Positions 46,756 to 56,875 of a stretch of 64,000 bases of DNA are shown piece after piece; position 1 is the first letter of the stretch, and each line of letters starts with the position of its first letter. The DNA is from Canna indica. Lineage: Eukaryota > Streptophyta > Magnoliopsida > Zingiberales > Cannaceae. The notes below the pieces were generated by a model. That model worked only from the letters and a program-made list of their open reading frames with translations. It was not told where the DNA came from and ran no database searches. The stretch is from contig CP136896.1 in the NCBI GenBank assembly GCA_034359265.1, positions 22,537,501-22,601,500 of the forward strand, given 5' to 3'. The position numbers were made by a program, and so were the translations under genes.

Positions 46756-49717
46756 CATGTTGATGTGTTTAGAGACTATTCAAAGGTAATAAATGAAATG
46801 ATGCATCTTTTCATCATATGTTGTATCTTTGTTAATAAGATTATGATGAATCCGATGAACTTGGGCAAATGATTCTAAGGTCATGATGAAATCATACCAG
46901 TGAGACTTAGAATCCAGAGGCCCCTAAACTAAATGTTCCTAGTTGTAGGATCACCAAGTAGGGGATCGGTGATTTTGGGAAAACTAGTGCACTTAGTACA
47001 TGCCATATATAATAAGGGACAACTAATCTCACAATTATTTATGAGTCATCATTAATGTACAAGTGCAGGTGTTCATTAGAGAATGAGTTCACTGAACGGA
47101 CCCGCTCGAGGAACGCCAAATGGAATCCTTACATGAGTGTCAATATGATGTTTCTCAAGTGATAGTGGGTGCAAGCAATCCTTAGACCTGAGGTTGTCAT
47201 GATTACCTTGTGATTGACGATCCATCAATTTGGTATTATCCCTACGTGGCTTGCAGAGTCATGTCTCGGGTATCGTTGGTCATAGAGAAGCTTTCATGAA
47301 GGTAGATGAGCAACCAACAATTAATCAGTTACTCATAGTAAGAGGAGATAATGTCCTATGTATCCCTACAAGTATCGACTCAAAAATCTCTAGCCAGAGT
47401 GGATATGAAAGTTTGAAAAGGGTTTCTGACGTCTCATGGTTGAGACGACAACTTGACGGGTGGAATACATATGAATCGGTATTAGAGTTTGACACATCTT
47501 TCATACCCTAGCCGAGTTCGGGACATTGTAATCGAATGATTTAGTTGTACGATAACTAATCATCGAAGGACGTTTGATCCCTGCAGAATGAACCTCACAC
47601 TATCCAGGTAGTCATGATACGTTGCTAGACGCCACTAAAGAGGTTTAGTGGAGGCTCGTGGAATTCGAATAGAAAGTGTTATATCGAATGCGAATCTTCG
47701 TTATGCACAACTCACTACTGGCTTAGTGTAGGGCCCAATGGGTCACACAAAATAGACTACCCTCGTAACAGGCATTATGGGATAGAGCTCGAATGTGGCA
47801 CTTGATGTCTACTAGCATAGACATGCCGCAACACGATCACGTATCTCATTTACGAACAAAATAGGAAAGGTATTTCCTATTCGAACGAATTATAGGCACT
47901 CGAGGAAGGAGTTTCTTGTAACCCTAATTTGTAGGGTACGAACATGATGAAGTCAACTCGACTCTTGGTCCGGTCAAAGTGTTGACCATGGTCCAGTTAA
48001 AGTGTTGACTGGACTGGACACATGAGTTAAGGTGGGTCGACTATAATAAGGAGGGAAACTCAAATTCTATTTTGAATAAAATTTCAGTTCAAATTTGAAT
48101 TCGAACCAAGGGAGACCAAGCTTAGTGTCCCCATGCGCCTAGCCTCCCTATTAAATAGGGAAGTTAGTTTTTGACTCCCTTTTAATAGGGAGATGAATTA
48201 ATATGCTATTAAATAGGGAAGTGATTGGAGATAAACCCTAAATTTTGAATTTTGGGGTGAGTTCAAATTTGAACTCATATGAGATTATTTAGAAGGTGTT
48301 GGTTGAACACCCATTTGGGGAATTAATTTCAAATTTAATTCAGTATTAATTTGGAATTAATCTCAAGAATAATCTCTCCACCTCTAATCAAGAAGATGCA
48401 CCTTGGAGTTCTTCCCCTCCTCCATCCGCTAGCTTGGTGAAGCTCTGTCGGATTATTTTCTTATTGGAAATCGTCGTCGGTCCAATTCTTTGGAGGTGTC
48501 CAAAAATCACAGTAAGATATTCCTCCCCCTGTGAATTCATTCCAGTGTTTTCTCATCGTTCTTCTCCCTTTCCTCACTGCCCGATTCTTGGTGGAAGGGT
48601 CGGCCCTTCATCAGTTGAAATCAGAGTTGAGGATCTTGTCCATTGAGCCACAACGAGTCTGAGAGATCGCTGCCCCCTTTGTTACAAAGCGCTTGGTGTG
48701 GACTATCATTGGAGGGTGTGCACGTGTGCGTCTCAGATTCGGGATTAGAGCAACCTCCTTTGCCCTACGACTTGAGGTATAATTTTGCTCCTTCCTCTCA
48801 TGTTGAGATCCATAGTATCGCTAAAGTAGATTGTTGTTCTCGGGATATTTTAAATTTTTTAAATTGTTGTTTTCCGTTGCGTTTTCCCTCTACATCCCAA
48901 CAATATTCTCATTGACACATTTCTTATTATGTATATAATTCTTTCCTCTTGTGATATGCTTGTGCTTGGTGGATGGCTGGGCCGAGGAGGGTGTTAGCGA
49001 GTGAAGCTAATGCCTCAACTCGACGAGTATGATATTGGGTCGAGATACTCATCAGAGAGCCACGCTGACGACTGAATCGAGTGGTATTAGTTGGAGGGTC
49101 TTTCCCAACGAGAGAGGGGGCACCAGGGCTAGTAGGCCATCCTAGCTTAGAGGGCTTGGGGCGGGAAGCTCGCTAGGGAGGCCAACCTAGTGACCACCTG
49201 TGTGTTTGATTCTGTGTATACATTGAGTTTTGGCCAAGGTGGGTTGGCGTGTGTGCGAGTACAAACGAGATATTCACTGAATTATTTATATGTGTAATGT
49301 GTTCATGGTAGTTTTTATGATGTTGAGATATATTTATTATTGAGTTATTTCCACGATTTCACTTAGCGAGGGCTCGGGAGAGCCACTCACTGAGTTGTTT
49401 GAACTCACCATCCAGATCCTGATCATCGAGGTAGGTCGTATTATTGTGGCGCAGCTGGAAGTGGCAAGCTCAGATGACTAGTCTCGTGGTATGTCGCGAC
49501 GTAGTCGAGTAGTAGTGTGTGTCGTGTTGTTTTTCGTTTGAACATGTAGTTTCATTTGACATTATACTTGATCACTAAATTGTTACTTGATGTCATGACT
49601 TGGTTTGGATTTTATATGCATGGTATTACTATATATTGTCTGCATTGGTTCATGTGTTGGTGTTAGGCTTCGGAGTACTAGTTTGTACTTTGGCCGACTT
49701 TGGGTTGGGGCTTGACA

Positions 49718-50334
49718 GTTTTTGTAGTTACAGTAATTCCAAAAGTTGCTTGAGGGCTTGGAAACTTTTCATTATTGTCTTTCAAGCTTTGGTTTCGGGC
49801 TTTTAAAAAATAATTAGAAGTGGCTTTCAATGTAATAACCATGTTATTGATTGAACGTAAATAACACAAAAATCGTAGGAGTTTGAGTCCTTGGGATTTA
49901 CTTTAGGAGTCATTCCTTAGCACATTTTAATTTGTTTGAACCAAATTATATTTAGGAAAATTGTTGAGCCATTCGAATGAGATTTGTGATTTTCTGACAT
50001 CTTGGGTCCAAAATGTTTCCCAAGTCTGTCTTAGAGAGCTCTATGGAGGGCTATATAAAATATGCATTTTCTTAACACCAATAGTCCCAGTAATTGTTCC
50101 TTATGTGTAACTAAAGACATTTCTAATTAATTTTAGAAAACATTTAACTCATCCGTCTTTAGCCCGAAAGATTTTAAAATTTTTAATTTTCGTAAATTTG
50201 TACTAGAAACCAGAATTTAGATTTTGATCCTTATGAAATTTGTTTTTTTATATTTTTATTGAATCTAAATGAGGGTATTTCCTTATTTACATTTAAGTTT
50301 TAAAATTAATGGAGAGTAAAAATAAATGAAGACA
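49718..50334. other. Unassigned AT-rich stretch
   Basis: No coding region or terminal repeats were recognised between the possible end of the Gypsy LTR and the Mutator-like element. It may still be decayed retroelement sequence. Confidence 0.35.
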
Positions 50335-50343
50335 TTAACTTAA

Positions 50344-51516
50344 GGATAAATTACACAGAACCCCCCTCGACTATGGTCGATGTGCGCAAAGACTACCTAA
50401 ACTATCAAGTGTGCGTGGAATCTCCCGCGACTACACTTTTTATTCAAATAACCCCCCTTTGTTAGTTCGCCCGTCAGTAACTTAATGGTAAAACTCTCAT
50501 GTGCGCATAACCCCCATTCGTTAGCCCGCCCGTTAGTAACTTAACGGTAAAACTCTCACGTGCGCAGAACCCCCTCCCCAATGCCACGTGGCAGGAATCT
50601 CCACCCTCCATCTCATCCGACGGTCATCACTTCTTCTTCTACTCATCCCTCACCTACCTACACTCCTCCCCTTGCCCTAGACTCCACCGCCACCACTGCC
50701 GCCGGAGGAGGAGGAGGAGGTCGCCGCCGCGGTGGACTCTAGGGCAAGGGGAGGAGTGTAGGTAGGTGAGGGATGAGTAGAAGAAGAAGTGATGACCATT
50801 GGATGAGATGGAGTAGGGGTGGCAAAACGGGCCGACCCGCAGTTAACGGGCCGGGCCGGCCCGGCACGATAAGGTGGCGTGCCGGGCCGGCCCGGCCCGC
50901 TAACTCAGTGGGCCAGAAATTCTCGGCCCGGCCCGGCCCGGCCCGCAATAGTTTGCGGGCCGCCCGGCCCGGCCCGCGAGCCCTCTTATTTATTAAAAAA
51001 TTTCTAAAAAAATTATTAAAAAATAATTTAAAATATTTAAGAGACTAAATAAGCATCAAATATGACATTTCACATGAAAAACTCCATAGATTAACTTCAC
51101 CTTCAATTTTAAAGTACTAAACAAGCCCTAATCTAGACTTAATTATATATATATATATATGTTTAGCGGGCCAAACGGGCCGGGCCGGCCCGATAAGAGC
51201 CGGCCCGCGTCGGCCCGCAATGTTATCGGGCCGGGCCGGGCCGGCCCGATAAGCTTATCGGGCCAATTTTTTTGGCCCGGCCCGCAGTTATCGTGCCGTG
51301 CTTATTTTTGCCGCCCCTAAGATGGAGGGTGCACATTGCTGCCACGTGGTACTAGGGAGGGGGGTTCTACGCACGTGAAAGTTTTACCGTTAAGTTACTA
51401 ATGGACATGCTAACAGAGGGTTATTTGAATAAAAAGAATAGTTGCGGAGGATCATGTGCACACTTGGTAGTTTAGGTAGTCTTTGCGCACATCAACTATA
51501 GTCGAGGGGAGTTCCC
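50344..51516. mobile_element. Mutator-like MITE with long inverted repeats
   Basis: A 9-base direct repeat TTAACTTAA flanks it (50335-50343 and 51517-51525), the duplication size of Mutator-like elements. Its arms are long inverted repeats, for example CCCCTCGACTATGGTCGATG and its counterpart, GCGCAAAGACTACCTAAACT, and CTCATCCCTCACCTACC against GGTAGGTGAGGGATGAG. The loop is the GCC/GGAGG-rich centre near 50700. The right arm is split by a hAT MITE (50814-51319). The left arm has a tandem doubling of about 58 bases (GTTAG...GTAACTTAA(T/C)GGTAAAAC) that the right arm lacks. Confidence 0.88.
50814..51319. mobile_element. hAT-like MITE nested in the Mutator-like element
   Basis: Ends are TAGGGGTGGCAAAA and TAGGGGCGGCAAAA (right end read inward). 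The exact 8-base repeat AGATGGAG flanks it (50806-50813 and 51320-51327). The interior is packed with GGGCCGGGCCGG motifs. It splits the right arm of the surrounding element and is therefore younger. Confidence 0.92.
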
Positions 51517-51525
51517 TTAACTTAA

Positions 51526-51806
51526 TTAACCCAGCCTCTTTTAAACCCTCGTCCCATACTTGCCGAATCATATTGTTTTCCACGACCCCTTCCTAGCCAC
51601 CCCCTCCCCATTCAGTCATCTTCTTCACTCCTCCCCGCCCCACCCCCGTTCCACCATTATCTTGATGCCACCATCGCGTCTGAGACACTCCTATCACCCG
51701 TGGAGGCGAGTTTTGGGTGCTCTAAAGGAGGGTTCTCAGTTTCCTCCTAAAACCCAGCCACCCACCCCAAATCTTCTCCTCTTTTGGTTCCCAAAGGTGT
51801 TGGCGT
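51526..51806. other. Short unassigned stretch
   Basis: Pyrimidine-rich sequence (CCACCCCCTCCCC and the like) with an open frame of low-complexity composition. No gene is supported. Confidence 0.3.
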
Positions 51807-52223
51807 GTAGGCCTGGCGGGCTGAGTCAGCAATCTCGCTCGTGGCGGATAGGCCTGGCGGGCCGAGTCACACTAGACGCCGGGGGCGCTCGAGTCTGCTA
51901 TGGTATAAGGTGAAGATGCACCCTTCCCTCACACCAATTGGTTTGGGGGTCGTTGGTTAGCGCCGGAGTCCTGGGAGCTCGTATCAAAGCCGGGTCCCGG
52001 GTTCGAGTCTCAACGGTGATTGCTGAGGGAGAGATTATTGCTTGTAGGCATGGCGGGCTGAGTCAGCAATCTCGCTCGTGGCGGATAGGCTTGGCGGGCC
52101 GAGTCACACTAGACGCCGGGGGCACTCGGGTCTGCTACGGTATAAGGATAAGGTGCGCCCCTCCCTCACACCAATTGGTTTGGGGGTCGTTGGTTAGTGC
52201 CGGAGTCCTGAGAGCTGGTATAT
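51807..52223. repeat. 237-bp tandem repeat with tRNA-like motif
   Basis: Unit 1 (51807-52043) and a partial unit 2 (52044-52223) start GTAGGC(C/A)TGGCGGGCTGAG and remain nearly identical through CACACCAATTGGTTTGG. Unit 1 ends with GGGTCCCGGGTTCGAGTCTC, which contains a perfect pol III B-box-like GGTTCGAGTC. Unit 2 is cut off by the Copia LTR at 52224. It may be a duplicated SINE-like sequence. Confidence 0.75.
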
Positions 52224-53674
52224 TGTTGGCTTAAGATTTTCAACTTTGGTCTTAATCTCGGTTTTGATGATAACAAATATAAAACTAATATCTCATTGAG
52301 AAATCTTTCAGGTTCCATTTCGGTTAGCGTTCGATGTCCTCGATCGAAAATATTGGAAGAAATCGAAAAATCGAAAGGACATTGATCGTCGCGCTCAGGT
52401 TCATTGTGGAATATCTTGAAAGTCGATGTGTGCACCAAAGACGTATTGGACGAGCCCAAAGATCACATGGAAAGCTCTCCAAGTTGATGCTCGTTGAAAG
52501 TCGGAACCCGAAAATGAAGCGCGAAAGAAGAAGGTTGAAAAAATCAAGTTCAACATAGGTTCGGTCGACCGAATGTAGTTAGAGTATTGGCAGTAGCCTT
52601 GTCGGTCGATCGAATGTTGTGAAAAAATGGCAGTAGCCATTCGGTCGACCCGTCGGTCGACCAAAGATAGGGAAGAAATTGCGTAAAGGCTACGTCGGTC
52701 AATCGAGCGGTCAACCGACCGAAGGTAAAAAGCGGTAGAGGGCGTGTCGGTCAGCCGATCAGTTGATCGGATTACAAATCAAAGATAGCGCGCCTTGGCT
52801 CCACTGCGTCGGTCGACCGATCGGTCGATCGAACTGCGGATCGCGAGGCTCGCGACTCATTCGATCGACCGAACAACGCAATTTAAGCGCAGTGGGCTGG
52901 TGGTCGATCGGTCGGTCGACCGACCAATCGATCGAGCGGCTGTAACGAATAGTTTTCTATCCGTTGAGTTGTCGTTTTTTTGAGATGGTATAAATATACC
53001 TCATCTAACTCCTTTAATTTAAGTTTATCTCATTCTTACAGATTTTATTAAGTATTAAAAAGAGAGTTTTGAGCCTTCTAAAGATCAATTGCAGCGCGCT
53101 GTGCTCTTCCGTCAATGTTCTTCTTCAAGCGCCAACTGCTCCTCAACTCTGCTGTAATACAAAATTCATCTCTAGGCAAGTTGGAGGATTGAAGGTTGGG
53201 AAAAGAGCTTTGGTTCTTCTTTCAATTCTTAGCTCTTTTTCATTGTATTTTAAGAATTGTTTTAAACTTGTCTCTAATAGCTTGCTAGGTGTATTAGAGA
53301 AACACTTATAATTAGACTTTATAGATTTATGTTTTGCCTAGGTGAATAGGTTTGAGGAGTTCTCAAAGAGGTAAGAATTGTGTCCTTAGTTGTATTCGAA
53401 GGAAAACACAAGTTCTATAAAGTAGCTAGTTTGGAAATCCTAAACGGGGGTGCTTAGGTAGTGGAGTAGGCATTGGGGCCGAACCACTATAAATTTATGT
53501 GTTAGCATTGTTATATATTGTTGTTTGTGCTTAATTAGTTTATGTCGCTTCCGCATTTAATCGTAAAATTGCAACGTGCCTAAACGATTTGAGAAACGAG
53601 TAAAATTGAAATTAGATAAAAAATTAGATAACACACTATTCACCCCCCCTCTAGTGTAGGCCATTTGTTCAACA
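52224..53674 (+). mobile_element. Copia LTR (Sirevirus-like family)
   Basis: It starts TGTTGGCTTAAGATTTTC and ends CTAGTGTAGGCCATTTGTTCAACA (shown here as its two ends: TGTTGG and TTCAACA). It shares the family's TATAAATA box (about 52989) and ACACACTATTCACCCCC end. A 400-base middle part (about 52550-52950) is made of GGTCGACCGA and GATCGATC palindromes. Neither side shows a primer-binding site or purine tract. The flanking 5-mers do not match, so it is a solo or truncated LTR. Confidence 0.8.
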
Positions 53675-53899
53675 TAGGTTTAAGTTTGAAAAATCATGAG
53701 TAAATGATAAGATTGAAACTTAGTAAGTTTCTTGATAACTAGTTTAATTGCCTTGTTAACCCGAGGATAAAATACGAGATAAAGGAAAATATTACCACTC
53801 ACGTAGCTTATCATTTCTTTAGAGATCAAACTTCTAAGCAATAACTTCAACATGTTACTAGCCTTGTGAAAATTGAAGTTCCTTCTTAAAATCAAAATA

Positions 53900-54350
53900 T
53901 GTTGGTGAAATTTTTTTGCACCCTCGACTTTTAACATGCTCTCCTTTGTTACAATTATGGATTTCTTCGAACGATAATTGTCTTGCGGATTTACACCCGA
54001 AACGATTGAACATTTATTTTTTTGGTGTGATGTTTTGGTTACTATTTGCTTTCTACTTAGCCAAAAGGTACACTATGGCTTTGTTATTTCAAATGCACGG
54101 AGTTTTGGCTCTTCGTTTTTATTGTTGGATATGACCTTAGGTTTAAAAGCCTTGTAGGTATAACTCTATGATATATTTGGTTTTCTACAAATAAAATACT
54201 GTATGATGTTAGGCAGCTTCCTTTTAAACAAATTGTGATCCATATTTTATCATACACACATGTACACTAATCACACTATGTCTGAGGGCAATAAGACAAT
54301 CCAATATAGTGTCCTTAAATAGAATCCCCGTAAATAGATTGGTTGAAAGC
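53900..54350 (+). pseudogene. LINE reverse-transcriptase 3' relic (zf-RVT part)
   Basis: The frame reads LLTCSPLLQLWISSNDNCLA...LHPKRLNIYFFGVMFW, which resembles the zinc-binding region at the C-terminus of plant LINE reverse transcriptases (usually a C-x-x-C...H-x(3-4)-F-x-x-C pattern), with its cysteines partly lost. A second frame continues with similar residues. Downstream to about 55310 the sequence may be the rest of its 3' end, since it finishes in AATAAAG...ACAAAAAAAG, but that is uncertain. Confidence 0.55.
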
Positions 54351-54475
54351 AAATTGTGATGAAACTTAGAAAGATGGCGAATTTGGGATTGACATAATCA
54401 TTCACAACCACCTAGGCAATTATCTACATGTCGAGGATAAATTTCAATTAACATCCTCTCTAATGCACCGTGAAC

Positions 54476-54947
54476 TAGGGCTATTCACAGGTCGGGGCTA
54501 GTCGGGTTTAGAGAAAAAATCGATCCGATCCGACCAAGTGTAATCAGGTCGGGTTTAAAAAATTTTACCTCTCAAACCCGACCTAGTTCAGGTCGAGTAG
54601 TCGAGTTTAGCTGATTAGGTAAAAATGAGTTTTTAAACATAATTTTTCAAAAAAATAAAAAAATAATTAAAAAAATAAATATTTTTAATATAATATTTTT
54701 TAAAAATATTTTTAATATAATATTTTTAAAAAATAAATATTTTTAATATAATATTTTAAAAATAACTAAAAACATATAAATAATCGAATTATCGGATCGG
54801 GTCTCGGATAATCGGATTTCAAATTTGAAAATCCGAGATCTAACCTGATTATGATCGGGTTTGACCGGATTGTACCCGACCCGACCCAACCCAAATAGGT
54901 CGGGTTCTCGGGTTCATTGGGTGGAGTCGACCCAACAAACAATTCTA
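54476..54947. mobile_element. hAT-like MITE with TCGGGTT-rich interior
   Basis: The flanks CCGTGAAC (54468-54475) and TCGTGAAC (54948-54955) match at 7 of 8 bases, the hAT duplication size. Ends are TAGGGCTATT and TAGAATTGTT (right read inward), so the inverted repeat is weak. The interior has GGTCGGG/CCCGACC tracts facing each other around an AT-rich core. It lies inside the LINE relic. Confidence 0.65.
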
Positions 54948-54955
54948 TCGTGAAC

Positions 54956-56040
54956 CGCATGCTATTAATGATATTCCATTGCAAGGCAGAAATTTTTAAG
55001 TGTCTAATATTGTGATTGAGTATGATGTAAACTCTTAATTGATTCTCTCGTAAGGACAATCTCAATCCCTTGGGCCTTGGCAGGTTTCCAATGCATATAG
55101 CCAATATTAGACAACTAACAATGTCATGTAATAATGTCTTATTTCAATTTGTTACTAAATGTTGAAACCAAGATGCCTTCGTACACGCATTGTTAGAGAG
55201 TCCTATGGCCCCTGTGCGGCCCCCTAGCTGTACAATCTGCTCGTAAAAGACTTGGAGTCTAGTGCTTAATAAAGTTGTTTTTTCTTTATTACAAAAAAAG
55301 AATTATACCAATTTATGGTTATATTATTCATCATTTTAATAGTCTATGTTTAAAATATTATTAAAAGTAAATGTCAAAAGTTTACTAAACCATATTAGCA
55401 TCCAATGAATAAAAAATTATTATATCATATTTGACTTGGCTGATGAGGTGTGATAATCAAGGGGTGTTACTGCATAATATTTAAATTGAGAAATGATATG
55501 AATGCGATTAGGGTAAACTATAAAGAATCACATAAGTATTCATTAAAATACTAGACGATGAGTTTAATTTGTTTATGTAAGTACTAGATTTTGTTGTTCT
55601 TTCTGGGTTTGGTTGACGGCGAAGTCACATGAGTTAGAATAGATTATTGTATTGATCTCGATTACCTTAGAATAATACAAGTTATTTTTTTTTTGCAAAA
55701 AAAAAGTTTAATTTGTTTAGGTAATTACTAATATTTAATTAACTATAACTATTTTGGTAAATTTTTATTATATATAGTCCTTAATTTTCCTGTCTTATCT
55801 TTGAAATCGGAAAATAGTTTTTACTAATCAAATAATATCTAAGTGACTAAATTGACATTTTTCAAATTTCAAAGACTTGGTAGAAATTCATATTAAATTA
55901 AGATGGCTAAATTGAAATTAATTCTAATAGAGAGGAGGTCAATATAATTTCACTGAACCTAAAAAAAAATCAATGTAATTTACACAGGGACCCCCCTCCC
56001 CCCCCCCCCCAAGTTCCACCTAATTTTTCAATTGCTATCA
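54956..56040. other. Mostly unassigned sequence
   Basis: Up to about 55310 it may be the tail of the LINE relic. From there it is AT-rich without coding potential. A poly(C) run (ACCCCCCTCCCCCCCCCCCC) lies near 55990-56010. Confidence 0.4.
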
Positions 56041-56049
56041 TCCTCTTTT

Positions 56050-56160
56050 ATTTGACGGGGCCCCCGCCTGCACACGGAGCCGCTAGAAAATTCTAGAGCT
56101 ACACTCGCTTCTATATAATTCCTTAGCACCAATATTTTCTACTCTTACAAACCCTAGCGG
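56050..56160 (+). promoter_or_regulatory. Possible promoter with GGGCCC site, TATA box and telo-box
   Basis: GACGGGGCCCCC (about 56056), CTATATAATT (56111) and ACAAACCCTAGCGG (56148-56160) occur in order with plausible spacing. GGGCC-type site II motifs and AAACCCTA telo-boxes near the start of transcription are typical of plant ribosomal-protein and other growth genes. The gene itself is not identified. Confidence 0.35.
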
Positions 56161-56213
56161 CGGATCTCAATTTTTTTCCTCCTTGTGGTTGTAACGTATG
56201 GAATGTTGTTAGC

Positions 56214-56321
56214 ATGTGCTCTAACCCCAGTTCTCCACACTATTCAAAGCAGTCCTCTTCCATGCATCTCCCGAGCCTCACTTCCTTTTCTTCCTCTACT
56301 GATCAACATTTGCATATTCTC
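56214..56321 (+). CDS. Possible first exon of an unidentified gene
   Basis: An open frame starts MCSNPSSPHYSKQSSSMHLP and meets a good splice donor (CTC|GTGAGT) at about 56322. It lies downstream of the promoter-like motifs. I do not recognise the peptide, and an upstream ATG with a stop after four codons (near 56198) speaks against it. It may equally be 5' UTR. Confidence 0.2.
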
Positions 56322-56424
56322 GTGAGTCAATTTGTAGTATATTCCAAAGACTTGCTATTGTTTCTGTTTATTTTCTCTAGTTTATATTTTATTTAATCTC
56401 TTAAATATTTGGGGCAAATGGAGA

Positions 56425-56872
56425 TGATACAAGATTGAGGAAGAAGATGATGTAGCCGAGTAGATAAGGGAGAAATAGAGGAACGGAGTAATAGAGTATT
56501 TCTGGGGAAAAAATATATTGTTCTCATTAACATGATACCTTGGCTTTATATAGGGCCAAGTTTACATTGGATGAAAGACTACTACTCCAACTAAGCCACT
56601 AATCAAGTGACACTAACAAAACAACTCCTAGAAATAAATAACAACTACAAGCATTAAGTAAACATGGGATGAAAGACCACTACACCAACTAAGCCACTCA
56701 TTTACGGCTCCTAATCAAGTGGCACTAACAAAACAACTACTTCTAAAAATAAGCAACAACTACAAGCACTAAGTAACATGGGAGTAAACAAGTCCATGCA
56801 CACATCTAGCACTCCTTCCATCACTAAGACATGCAACTCATTTTGAGGAGCTACTTCAATGTTCTAGTATCA
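56425..56872 (-). mobile_element. 3' LTR of the Gypsy element
   Basis: On the minus strand it starts TGATACTAGAACATTGAAG and ends CAATCTTGTATCA. The purine tract AAGGGGGTAGGAT lies immediately before it. It matches the copy at 62754-63209 along its length, with moderate divergence and small length differences. Confidence 0.92.
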
Positions 56873-56875
56873 ATC

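Larger units (their letters stand above)
44438..49717 (+). mobile_element. Long Gypsy LTR region (Tekay/Del-like), with nested insertions
   Basis: The LTR begins TGTAATACCCGTAAA directly after the purine tract. A motif group near its start (TTTCAGCGGGATAAT...GGGCCAGATGAAACG) recurs at about 45655 (TTTCAGCGGAAAAATCG...GGGCCAAGTGAGTC), so two related LTR copies may be joined here. The stretch 47340-47950 is a sister copy of the sequence interrupted by the CACTA element. A possible end is GGGGCTTGACA at 49717. It contains a Copia LTR fragment and a hAT MITE. Short open frames within it are not genes. Confidence 0.55.

Noticed and set aside
47230..48915. Several 70-93-codon open frames
   Set aside because: They sit in the long Gypsy LTR, share no protein similarity that I recognise, and the sister copy at 19481-20100 does not keep them open.
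52763..52983. Open frames rich in Arg, Ser, Asp and Ile
   Set aside because: They are translations of the GGTCGACCGA/GATCGATC palindromic tract of the Copia LTR.
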